A stretch of 50,440 nucleotides of DNA from Tubiluchus corallicola (taxonomy: Eukaryota; Priapulida; Priapulimorpha; Priapulimorphida; Tubiluchidae). Position 1 is the stretch's first letter; the number at the start of each line of letters is the position of its first letter. The position numbers and the translations under genes are program-made. The notes below the pieces were generated by a model. It saw only the letters and a program-made list of their open reading frames with translations. It did not search any database and had not been told where the DNA came from. The stretch is from positions 250,001 through 300,440 of the forward strand of contig JAQGDQ010000011.1 of assembly GCA_030141605.1 (NCBI GenBank), in the 5' to 3' direction. Shown one piece after another: positions 21,639 through 33,600 of this stretch.

Positions 21639-24600
21639 GTTAGTGGATTTATTTAATACCTCTGATTAAGTAATTAGACTTTCTTCATAAACTAATGCAT
21701 GCAATTAAATCAGTGTTAATTTTGTTTCCACCTGTAACTAAGAACCCAATTGGCATACGAAAGTCAGCAATCACAAGCATAGAATTAATAGAATAAAGTG
21801 TGTTATGTATAAATGAGTTAGAGAACTGCTGATTGTGATCGGTTACAAAACAGTAATACTAACATGCAGGGCTCTTGTTGCTCAGTAGAAAACATGTGCT
21901 CAGTAGAAAAGAACACTACTACAAAAATTTAAATAATTCGGCCAATGACAAAGAAGCTGACCATGTCACAGAACCACAGTCCTAACATGCGTCAGTAGCT
22001 CAGAAAAATAATTATTATTCAGTTTACTGACAAGTAAATGTAATTTATCTTTGTGAAATCAGCGGTGTCCCTGATTTGTCTTTCACAGTTTTGTTGTGTA
22101 CACGCGCATTTGCTGAAGGTCAAAGGTTAAGTGTACCGCAGCAACACGTCATAGCTACAATTTTTACATGACATGCGTGTAAAACAAAGCCGTCTGTTGC
22201 ACCGGTTCAGTAATTTCAGTTATTTTACGTGGACTTTACTTAATTATGCATTAGTCTGTGCATAGAGTGATTTACTATGAAGATCTTACTTGGAAACAAG
22301 AAAAAATGAACTAGGTAAGAGTCTAGCTAGCTATTAAAACTGTTACTATTACAGTAGCTTGGGCTGCGAGGTGCTATCAGGTGTGCACAAATGTGTTGTC
22401 TGGTACACTTAACCTTTGACCTGTTCACGATCATCATCAATCGCTGAAACTGTGAAAAGGCTTATCTTTTTGGCTACCTTTTGACTGAATGTAATGTGTA
22501 CATTGGATAACTTGAATTTCTGAACAGACATAGGAAAGGCTTGCAGCTCGAAGTGTGAACTCTGTATATAGTGAGGCTGCATCTAGCTGTTGTGAAATTT
22601 TAAAACTGAATGTTCGTTTCAGATACATTGAAAAGTACTCGGTTTTTGGTCTTTTAAGCATTCTGTTGACAGTTTGCGATTTTACTGTTGAGCTTATTTA
22701 CAAATTTGCTTACTGTAGGTATTTAGATAAATGTATTTTTGTTTCTTTTAGTGAGAAAACATCAGAGACACCCTCTAGCGGACAGAAATTACAGTGATGA
22801 CTACAGTGGACGGTCAAGCACTGATTCATTGCGGTATCAACAAATAAACTTGTTGGAGCAACATTGTTTCCAGGACCCACCAAAAATTCCACCCAAACCG
22901 GCCATTTTTAAAAAACCTGCACCAGTAATTTTTCCTAATGCTGATCAGCAGTGTGGTGTGAGTGATGCTAAGGTGGAACTGACAAAATTTGTGCATAAAG
23001 AAGCTGCTCAGCTGTCACCGGATTCTGAACGAGAGGCGTTGATCGCTAAGGGCATAGCTTGTAAGCGGAAGTCTAACAAAGCCGTGGTTGACTTGATGAT
23101 GAAACGTCGAGAGCAGAAATCTGAAAATTTTGGCATTCCCATGCACATCAGCAATCCTACTTACTACACAGTCAGTGCACCAATGCACATTAGCAACCCT
23201 ACATACGTAAGCGTAGATAGTATTGTTGGCGCTCGGGATCTGAAGAAAAGTCGCAGTGATGCAGCACTTCCCCATGCGAAGCGAAAAAATCGCGAGGCCG
23301 ATTACTCGACCGGCATGTTGCTTCCAGCTTTTCGACCGCGCTCGGCTTCGGAAACTGTTACAACAAAAGAAGTTATGCTACATGTGGTGGTGGGATATGT
23401 CGGGTCGATTGAGATGCCCAGCGAGACTGGCATTCCTGGCGAAAGGTTAAAAGCCATAAAGAGTTGTGTGCGTCGATTGCGAATGGAACGCAAGGTGAAC
23501 ACTTTAGTGCTTATGGAGGTGACTAGTTCCCAAGTACAACTACGGAACACAGACTGCTTTATTATTGCTGTGTACCCAGCTGAGGACCTTGCATTTTGTG
23601 GGGTGTGCCCTGATGATAAGCGGTTTTTTGGCTTAGTCACAATGCACCTTGACAATGAGGAAGGTGGCCAGTTCAGCAGTTCCTGTCACGTTTTTGTCGT
23701 TGACCCGGAACTCCGACCTCACGACCTTCACAAGGAGACGGCATCTTTATTTCGGTTTCGGTGCACTGTGGACCCTGCTACCAGCACTTGTCTAGAGTTT
23801 CCACGTTCTGCAAGCCCAATCTTACGAGCTGTTGCAAAGTTGTATAAACAACCCTGTAATGAAAATAGTCAGAGAGTTAGTACAGATTTAAAAATGCCAC
23901 CTGGAGACAATCTCAGTGTGGAAAGCAGCGACCGTGGTAATTCCCTTGGGGAAAGAATGATTAAGTCAGCACCCAATCTCCGTGAGGTTCAAGGAGGAGA
24001 GTGTGGAAAGCCTTGGTATGAATCATCCCTACCTGATGATGACTTGCACCCTGTGAAAGAGACTATTGCAAAAAAGAGTGAACTTTTGAGTTCTCCAAAA
24101 AATAATGAGGTGGATTTTAATATTGTGGGCAAAACAGTCCGACGGGAGCAAGGATCCAAGAATCAGTCGTCTTTGGGTAGCAGTAGTGGTGTGTCATCCT
24201 TAACCAGCCATGACAGTAGTACCCTCACTGGCCTTCCTTCTCCAATGGAAGTTGCGTCGCCTTCGTCTATGTCTTCTGTTCCGTTCGATGTGAGACCTTT
24301 AGCTCAGAGCACCTCTGCTCAGCTTGACCTGCCTGTTGTCTCGCCACATTACATGAACATTTCTGGAGTTGCCATGGACATTGTCGCATCTGGGCCAGGT
24401 GGATTTTATGAAAACTCTGCACCACCCCTGCAAAGGGGTATGTCTGTCGGATCGGATGATGTATTTGACGAACAAAATAGTGCAGATAATTTGCGGAGAA
24501 GTTTCCGGAAACTCCTGGATACAAGGAAGCGGAGCGACAGGAATGGGTCGGTATTGCCATTGAAACTGACACAGAATGATTGCTCACCTCCAAAATTGCA

Positions 24601-27600
24601 GGCGTTCAATAGGTCAATGTCGTCCCCACTTCCATCTTCGAGGAGGGCAACCGTAGATGGTGCTTACACGAGTCGGATCCCCCGGGAGGCTGAGGACAGC
24701 ATGGAGGTAGAAGAGGAAGAAAAACCACACAAAGGAAATGATTCCATCTTTAAACATCCCGGAAAGCTGGTAAGTATTTTTTTGTATTTTTACTTTTACA
24801 CCACATTGACATTTTACATTGGCTAACCCAGGAAGCATTTACATTTCTTAACCTAAGATGACTGGTATTTTTAAATACTGTTGTCTCTAGTACATAGGCA
24901 GCCTTTTGCAATGTAGTGATGGTCACAAAAAAGCCTTGCCGTGTTGGTCAATTTCTGGTTAATTCTTTCTATACTATGCAACAGTGTGAGAAATTTGCCC
25001 TATTGCTTTGTTTTTGTTAAGCACAATAAACAACTTTTTCTAGTACATACTGAGAATAGCTACTAAAATTGTAAAAAAGTTAGTGCAGATACTCTCATTG
25101 ATTATGAAGAGGAAGTGTGTATCTTCTTAACGAGCTTCCAGAAACTGCTGTATAGGTGACCAGTCAGGAATGTACAAATGATTATATATATTGTGTGGAC
25201 TTGACCTAGGAACTTGACACACTTTTGTCTAAAAGAGGTGTTTTCACATAATTAAATGCAAGCAGCAGTCCTGTCTTGGAGGTTGGCTGCAATGTCAATG
25301 ACTTGTTAACATGATTTATATTAAGTGTTAACCATTATCGTCATTGACTACTCCTGTCCATTTGCAAAATCCTGGACAAGCAGAAATCCACATTAGAAGA
25401 AATCTGCTTTTAAGACTCAGCTGGACTACAGTGGCTTGTCAGCACCACTTCCCTTTTTTGTGGTAAACACCAAAAAGCCAAAAAAGCCCTAAATGTAAGG
25501 GGCATGGACAAATAAGACTAGATGCAAACGATATAAAGGTAAAGTTGAAATTTTTGTCTGAAGCTGCATGAGAAAATTCATTGATCTTGACTTCAGAATT
25601 AAGACGTGTAAGAAATAAATCATGTTTTCAAAATTTTCTGTAGTCGATGATCGATTAAGATCACGTGTGTAAGTTGAGAAAGTGTTGTTCCATTTACATA
25701 ATTTGTCTTTTATATGATACATATTTTGCATAGCAGTATTAAAAATTGATAGTAGGTTTATGTAATGAGTCGAAATGTAAACAGTTTGCATTCAGATTTG
25801 TGAAATGGTTGAAAGTCCATGTGGCTACAATATTTAGCTTACACTTGTTCACATCTAACAACTGTCAAAATCTGTAGCATCAAAATTAGTTCCTTAGATG
25901 TCTCATCAGGAATAAGATGTCTCAGAAAAAAATTGCCAAACAGATGTAGAAAACCCAAAGCCCTGCTCTTAGATACTGCTTATTTTATCCAGAGATAGAT
26001 GACTGGTGTTTTGCATATTTCACTAAGCAGGCACCCATCAAACAACTTACTGGAACTAATGTTGCTTGGTTTGATAAACCATTAGCTAAACAATAAAGAA
26101 ATACTTAAATTGTTAAGTATGAATTTACATAATGATGTTTTGCAGTAAGGAGAAAATACTATCGTTTGGCAGGTGTTGAACCAGTTTCTATAAATTCTGT
26201 TTAAACTGCAACCGTTGGTGCTGCTTCAGTTGTGTTTAAGAGGATGAAGAATTTTTGTTAACAGGCAGCTTTGTGTAATTAAGTCACGCGTCGCTGCTTA
26301 GCCTGCAGGTAACATGTCAGAAGTATGCCGACCGTTATTATGATAATACCCGTGTGCCTGCCATACCCACTGAGCTCTCTGTAACCTTTACACATCAGCA
26401 CTAAACCTTTTGTCTGCAGTGTCACAACAACTTTGCCTTTCACTGCTTCTGTAAAGCACAGAAAATGCGCCCGAATCTTGCCCAGCATATTATTAACAAA
26501 TTAAAAAATATATGTAATTAATGTGTCTAAAGGATGAAATAGCAAACATCTTGTTTTACCAATGCCAGTCACCCTTCCCGATCCACCCAGGGAGTTGATG
26601 GGAGGGGGACGAGATAGAAAGTAGTGAAGGGGACAGGGAGAGAGAGAGAGACCTTGAGGAAGAGAAGGTGGAGGAGGGAGAGGGAGAAAGTGAGCGAGTT
26701 AATGGGAGAGAAGTGAGGTTAGTGATAAGTGACATGCTGATGATTAAATGACAGTGATGTATTAAATGCATTTGAAATCGGCTGTTTCTATGTCGCAGTA
26801 GCCTGGGAAAAATATTTTCGTGAAACGCCCATTACCTAGTAACCTACACTCATAAGCGTTAGAAAAAAAATCACGATTCATTTACGGTAACAATGCCACT
26901 TCCTCAATTTTTAGCAGTTTGAGCTTTTTTTCCATCAGTAGTCTGCGAAGTCTGGTATTGTTAAATTTGTATTTAAAGGAAAAACTGGTCCCACTCTTAA
27001 GCTACAGCTCAAAACAGTCTACCCTACAAAATATTGAAAGGCATTGCGCAATTTTTTAGAATGTCTTACGTGAAAGAATTATTACCACAGAAACGTAATT
27101 TCGCATTTGCGCCACTAGCTCTTCGCTGTTACACGCATTTCGTCAGTCACTAGTTACATGGGCACTAGCGCCTGCATCTCAGAAACATGTTGCACAAAAA
27201 AACAGGTGCTGTACGTCTCAGTTGAGGTGTTCAGTTGTGAGGTAATGCAAACGTTCGAGAGCTGATGCGGCAAACTTGAAGTTTGTATTTTAAACTTAAA
27301 ATTTGGAGGAATTTTTGTATATCACACTGAATGTTGTACAGTAGGGCTGTACTTGAATTTTCGCTTTCGCAAACCTACAACATCCTCATGGAATGCTTAT
27401 GCATTGAAAAATGTATTCATTTGTGATGTCGATTCTAGTTGGCCTCGGCCGCATACAGTTTTTAACCCATTATTTAATTGCCAGGAACGCTTTCGCATTA
27501 TTATAGCTGTTAAAATGAATACTTCTTACCGTACTTTCAAAATGGGGTAAGATATGCAAATTCATCCTGCTTTCGATTAATAACTTTAGTAAATTTCTAA

Positions 27601-30600
27601 ATAGATGAGTTGATTATAGTGATCAGATGCTGTATAGTAAGGATGCGAGCTCTTCATGTTAAAAGGTTGGATCTCTGGGAACTGCTCAGTGAATGTCTTA
27701 AGCTACATCTAATATGACTAAACTTTGGTTTAAGCTTGTTTTAATTTTGCATGGATGTTATGCATACCGAGTATACAGGAAGTGGTTGACTGTGACAGGA
27801 ACTTGGCAGTGTCTGTATACTTTCTCAATATATACTTGTACTTGTTAACCCTGTGACTGTGCCTCAAGTTTTATTCATTATATCTATCAAATGAAAAATA
27901 ATTTGGCAGAAGCTTTTTCTCACGGCTGCATTGTGTACAGAATACTGTGCTAGTTCAGGCAAATGGAGAAATTCCTACAATGTTCAAGTGACTGTAAATC
28001 TGGGCTGTTGTTTTGAAGAGGGTGGAGAACACTATGGCACTTTCTCCAAATCCTGTTGGAGAGACCAAGTCGACGTGTTATGGGAATACAGGTTTGAAAA
28101 CTAGCTGTCATGTGGCGGATAGTCGCAGCGGTGGTCTCTTTGTAAGTGTCTTCAATTCACATTTTGTTTTTCGTTGCATTGTCAGAGTTATTGCACTAAT
28201 TTAGATTCAAAAGACATGTAAAGAAAATTGACTGTTCTTTTCACACAGCGTTTTTTACTCACATGCTTATTGTTCACTGCCTAAACTGATCTCGATAGCG
28301 ACAGAGTTTGAATCAAATGTGCACCCAAAAACTGTCAAACCTTCTGAATTGGTATTTTAGGTATACGAATTGCGATTTAAAAGCTAAAACACACACACAC
28401 AGTGAATCTTCCAAGTTCGGTAATTTTTGATGATTTCTCTCCTCTGCTATCTATCTATCTATCTATCTATCTCTCCTTCACCCCTCTCTCTCCCAAATAA
28501 AATAAAAACGAAAGGAAAAGTACAAAAATGAAATGCTCCATTCTTGTTTGATTTTACAAGCTTATTCATTTTTCAACAGTTTTGATAGAGTCTTTCATTT
28601 GCCACTAGCACTAGATGTACCATCTGATTGTTAACTCAAGTCGACAGTTTGATAGCTTGTTGGCTCGTAGGTATACAGTCTCAGATTTGGAAGTGAAAGC
28701 AGTCGCTTGTGCAATAAACGTCTGCCTGACCACCCCCAGTTTTCTTAGGCAACCAAGTTGAACCTAACCTTCCACTACGCAAGCTTCACCCCTTTGATGT
28801 ATAGCTCGCGATGAAAGTATGCTAGTTTTGTTAGTACGTATGGTAAATTTGTTGATACATGTATATTGATTTGTGCTCATAGTAATACTTCCGAAATTGT
28901 CCGAATATTGACGGATTACAATTTACAAGTGTAATCAGGCCTCACCAAAAGTTGGATTTTTTGGGACATAAAACGCTGTTGTGCTACTTTGTTTGGTACC
29001 CTTACACTAGCGGAGCTTTAATCAATTTGTAAAATTACGACTCATGAATATAAACTAAACGTAACACATCGCCTCAAGGCCAAATTTCTTGTCTAGTAAA
29101 CTTGATAAACGATCGTCACGGATCAACATTGAACAGTGTCTATGAATGATATACTTCCTAGTGTAATTGGCAGGCCTTTGTCAGTTAATCACTGTCTTGA
29201 CGCGACCTAAAACCCGGACTTCGTCGACTTTGTAACGTTGGCTCAATTTTTTGTTTTGCTTTGGCGTTTCTGTTTGAAGAGAACGAACTTTTCTGTTCTT
29301 ATAGTGTCATAAATTCCAGTTTTTCCTTTATAAAAGCGCCCAAGAAATGGGACTGATAATAATTAAAAGAAACAACAAAAAGTGTGACTGTATTTGCTGC
29401 CGGTAACAAATTTAAAAGGCAATATCAAGTATCTGTCGTGCGCTTTTTATTTGTCTTTTATTCAGTCATAATAACATTTCAGATTACTAAGTGACTAGGC
29501 TTATAGTTCAGTGGATGAGAAATTATGGGACGATAACATTCCTGTGCAGGTGAATTTCCAACTTGCACTACTTACTGTTATTATGGCGCAAATAGTTTTA
29601 TCTATAGTGCCTTAATCACTGCTTGTTTAATGAATGCTTTTTCGGCATATGCTGCCATCTTTTTACATGGAATTGAAATTTTCGTCAACTAACACTTCCT
29701 TTCCTCAGTTGTGAAACCGAATTTTTCACGATTTTGCGTTTCATTGTCGTGAACAGGGTTGTGAAGTCGGCACATTAAACTCCCAACTCCGACTCCTAGA
29801 ATTTTAGAAGACCCAACTCAGACTCCAATATCGACTCCTGCCTTCAAATAATAGTTGGTAGTACTCTCAATATATTAGCTACAGTGGCATTTCATCACTA
29901 CCAAGTGAATCATTAGGCTACTTCTTATACTCAAGTTCTCCGAAAGATATTTGCAAAAATAAAAACATAATGTAATATTTTTAAGGCCAAGAGGTATCTA
30001 ACAACTGGTTGTAGTTGCCTAGGGTAAGAAGCGACTACCTAAGCCATGCAATAATAATAATAATAGGCTTTTTACTTTTGCTGATACAATTAACTTAACG
30101 TGACCTAATATACATTAGTAATGGGTATAGTTGTTTAGAAAATAACTGGAGTGGACTTTGTCTATTTTTACCGGCTCCCACACTGGCTTCTTCAGAGTCC
30201 CGACTCAGACCCTAATTTTTAACAACTGCGATTCCACAGCCCTGGTCGCGAATGTTAGTGTCTTATTATATTATATGTATTCTTGACATACTGAGCAGTA
30301 CTTTCGGTTTCTGCTTGTGCCTATGAAATAAATCTTTCAGTCAATAATTATAATAGGTGTGTTTTGTTTACGCTTAGTTACCACACACCTACGCGACCCG
30401 TCATCGCCGGGTTCTCACATCACTCACTCCAGCAGCCACAATTTTGTCCATTTCCTGTCAGTTGAAAGTTTGCCGTGATCCCGATGACGTCATGCGTGAC
30501 GCATGCAGGTGTCATTTCTGTGAAGCGTTGTGCAGCGCGTGTCGGCTGTTAAACGCCAACAAAAAAGTTTATTCGTCGTTTTTTGTCATTAATAACCGAT

Positions 30601-33600
30601 CCTGTTCCAATGGGTTGAGTTTTGTTATAGTTTTGGGTATGTCGTTGTTGTTCGTTCTGTGTTCTGTTCCTTGTCTTTCAGCACTTAACATTACACGTGA
30701 TTTGCAGGAAGTTAGTGTAGTTTATTCTCGAGGATGTGATATGAAGTTGTGCTTAGTGACCCATTCGTTACGTCCTTGTTTTATTTACCTCACGAAGACG
30801 TTTGGGTGATTCATTCTATGCGCGTAATTTGCTTGTAGGAAAATTAAAATCTATATTTCTGGAAAGAAATTGGTACCATTTTACGGAAATTTGTGTCTCT
30901 TCTGTCGCGCCAGCAATGTTAATGAAATAATATTAATCGAATTTGAATGACTGCTACGTTTATAACGCCCGGATTTGAAGTTCATAAAATTGTTGAATTA
31001 ATCGCAATACTATTTATAGCGTTGATATTATCCGTGTCGTGATTGGCCTTGCAGTCTACTCACAAGTCACAGCCGTAGGATATTGTTCTATATTCGCAGT
31101 GATAAAGCCCTAGGTCTTCTTAATCCGGCAGGGTATTTTAAAATGTCTGAAAGCTTGCAGTTGATGGTCACTTCCAGAAACAGCAGCAGTAGAAGAAGAC
31201 CGTTGAAATTAAAGATAATCGCGTCTTTTATTCAGAGAATACAGAGGTCCACTTTTCTTAGACAAAGTGGCTAGTGACGGGCAAACTCGTTGTGGACTGC
31301 CGGTTTTGAGATTTGTTCTTGGACGTGTAAGAGAATTGACGTACCCGGCGAGAAAGAGATCCACGTAGTTTCAAACTTTGTGAGCAGAACGCGTACGTGT
31401 CTAGCTTTTTTTTACGAGCTGCTTCAAACTATCTTGTAACATTTACGTGAATCAAGTAACCGTTGTCTAGGCGGAAGCAGATAGTTAAACTTAACTGTTA
31501 CTAATCTGTGTGTAGACGTAATACACGATACCAAGGCCTTAATATTTTTGAACCTGAAAGCCAACCTTCTTCTTAGTGCTACACTTTCAAGATCGATTTA
31601 TTAACTCGCTAAAATACATACGTTGATGCTTCAAGGCGAATTATAAAGTTTTGAGAAAATATTTATAGCTGCAAGCGTGTTGCTGATTTCTTGGTAGTTT
31701 GTTGTTGACGCCTTACTGGTGTCACTGATCTTGAAGATGCTTTTGATCGTAAATTCAAGGATGTGAAAAACGTGAACTGACTAAGAAAAAGTATAATATT
31801 AATTTGTTGTAGCGAGGGTAACATCTGTTACTTGGTTTCCATGTGACCAAACTATACCCTGCACTTACATTGCTCTTTTCTGTGACGTGTGATTCACAAA
31901 GGATTTCTGTAATTCCGTTCGTGCAAAACTCGTAAATTGGATATTTCGTCTTGCAGACTTTAATTATGTTCTTGCTAAAAAAAATTTGGAAAAATACCTC
32001 TCGTCTCGAAGTAGGGTCCAATTCTCATTCCTTTGGGAGGAGTAGAGTCTTACGTTGCCAGGAGAACACTGATCCAAATGAACCAGTGCTGTGGCTCTCT
32101 GACAACACTTTCCGGTCTCCAGATTTTTGCGAAAGTCCCGAAGAGGAGGGTTTTTCATTAAGTTTTGAAGACAGATATGACAACAGTGCCGCTGTTGGCG
32201 GCAGTGATTTGCAAGCTGGTTGTAATAATACTAATAAGGGGAGAGGTGCAGATGTTGCAACAAACGAGTCACTGGGTATCCAGAACTTACCCAATCCCAC
32301 TGGCACAGTAACTCGTGACATTAAGAACTTGGAAAAGGAGAATATTTTGATTAGTGAAAAGGATATCCTTTCATATCCTACAAATTGTGATAGAATTCTA
32401 ACAGGCTGTGATGTTTTAGAACAATCAAATACACCACGTTTAGTAAATTTAGGAGAATGTTTGCTTAACCGAAATCCACTAACTCATTCTGGCAAGAAAA
32501 CACCTTTAAGACTATCTCTAAGTGATGCAAGTAATAACTATTCTAATGTTGCTGCTGACATTCTGGAAGATTGTCGTCCTGTGCATAGTAGCACCAGGAA
32601 GAGAAGAAACATTACACTGATTCCCCTGAATGTGAACACGAATTATTCCTTACGAGACAGGCTCTTGGCGAGTCCTGTTAAAAAAATCCGAAAGTTGAAA
32701 TTTCCGGATGAATCGCCTGTTGTTAAAAATGCGGAAGAGTTATCATCTGGAGGGCACACAGGGCATCATCCTAAACTTGCTCTGAGAAATTCTTGTCCTG
32801 CTTTTATCGACAGCAACGATGTTAGTTTAAAGGAATTGTCAACATCATGTCTTCTAGGATCGTCGATGTGTTCACCATATTATAAAGACCTGAAAGATAC
32901 TTGCTTGTTAGATTGCAGTTTAGATGACAGTAGTAGCAGTCGTGTTGGACATTTCTGCAACACCTCGCAAGGGCCTGAAAGAGTCGGGCATCGCTTGAAC
33001 AGTACTGCAGTGAATGCCAAAGAATTCAACACTCCTAGTGGCTTTGCTAACTTCAGTACGGCATTGTCGGAAATTAGTTGCTCTGATTCACCTGGATTAG
33101 GTGTAGCTGCTTATGGTGTATTAGCAATTGATTGTTGTGCATCTGATCTTCTAGACAGTAAGAGTAAGGACAGCGAGACTACTTTGACATTAGTACATGG
33201 AGTATCAGAAGAGGTAACGTACAGAACAGAAATAGCAGTTGTAGCATTGTCTGACTTGGTGTCACTGTTGTTGTTGTCGTCCTCATTATTTCTTCTTGTT
33301 TTAAACTCAGACCTGTATGTGTATAAGGAGTAGCAAAATGAATACACTTGCAAGCTTGCTTGCATAGGGACCAGAGGCGAAATATGCAGTGTTTACAGAG
33401 ATGGATTTTTAAAGGAAAACTGGACCAGTCTTAAACTATAGCTCAAAACAATCTAACCTACAAAATATGGAAAGGGAACATGCTGTTTTTCAAGAATGAC
33501 ATATAAAAAATTATTACCATAGAAATATAACTTCATGTATGCGCGGCTAGTTTTTCACGGTTACATGCATTTCACCATTCACTAGTTAGATGGGTACTAA

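Larger units (their letters stand above)
24770..28018. other. RGS12 intron segment
   Basis: Contains the minus-strand small ORF at 26279-26488, a GA-rich tract (about 26599-26720), the TTAA-flanked MITE at 26977-27576 and a weak tRNA-like motif near 27610-27680. Nothing else recognised. Confidence 0.6.
28142..31956. other. RGS12 intron segment with hAT-like MITE and putative internal promoter
   Basis: Contains a CTAT microsatellite (28447-28472), a weak tRNA-like motif near 29495-29560, the hAT-like MITE 29754-30244, an AATAAT run near 30050, and a CpG-richer stretch (30360-31330) with a CRE palindrome. No further exon was recognised. Confidence 0.55.

Noticed and set aside
30444-30809. 121-codon plus-strand open frame
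   Set aside because: Begins with TTG upstream of any ATG context and overlaps the CpG-richer promoter-like stretch; no domain or splice support.
33214-33333. C-terminal 40 codons of the KEN-box frame (Leu/Ser-rich)
   Set aside because: Follows a GTAACG donor and looks like a chance hydrophobic tail; splicing to 34132 is preferred.
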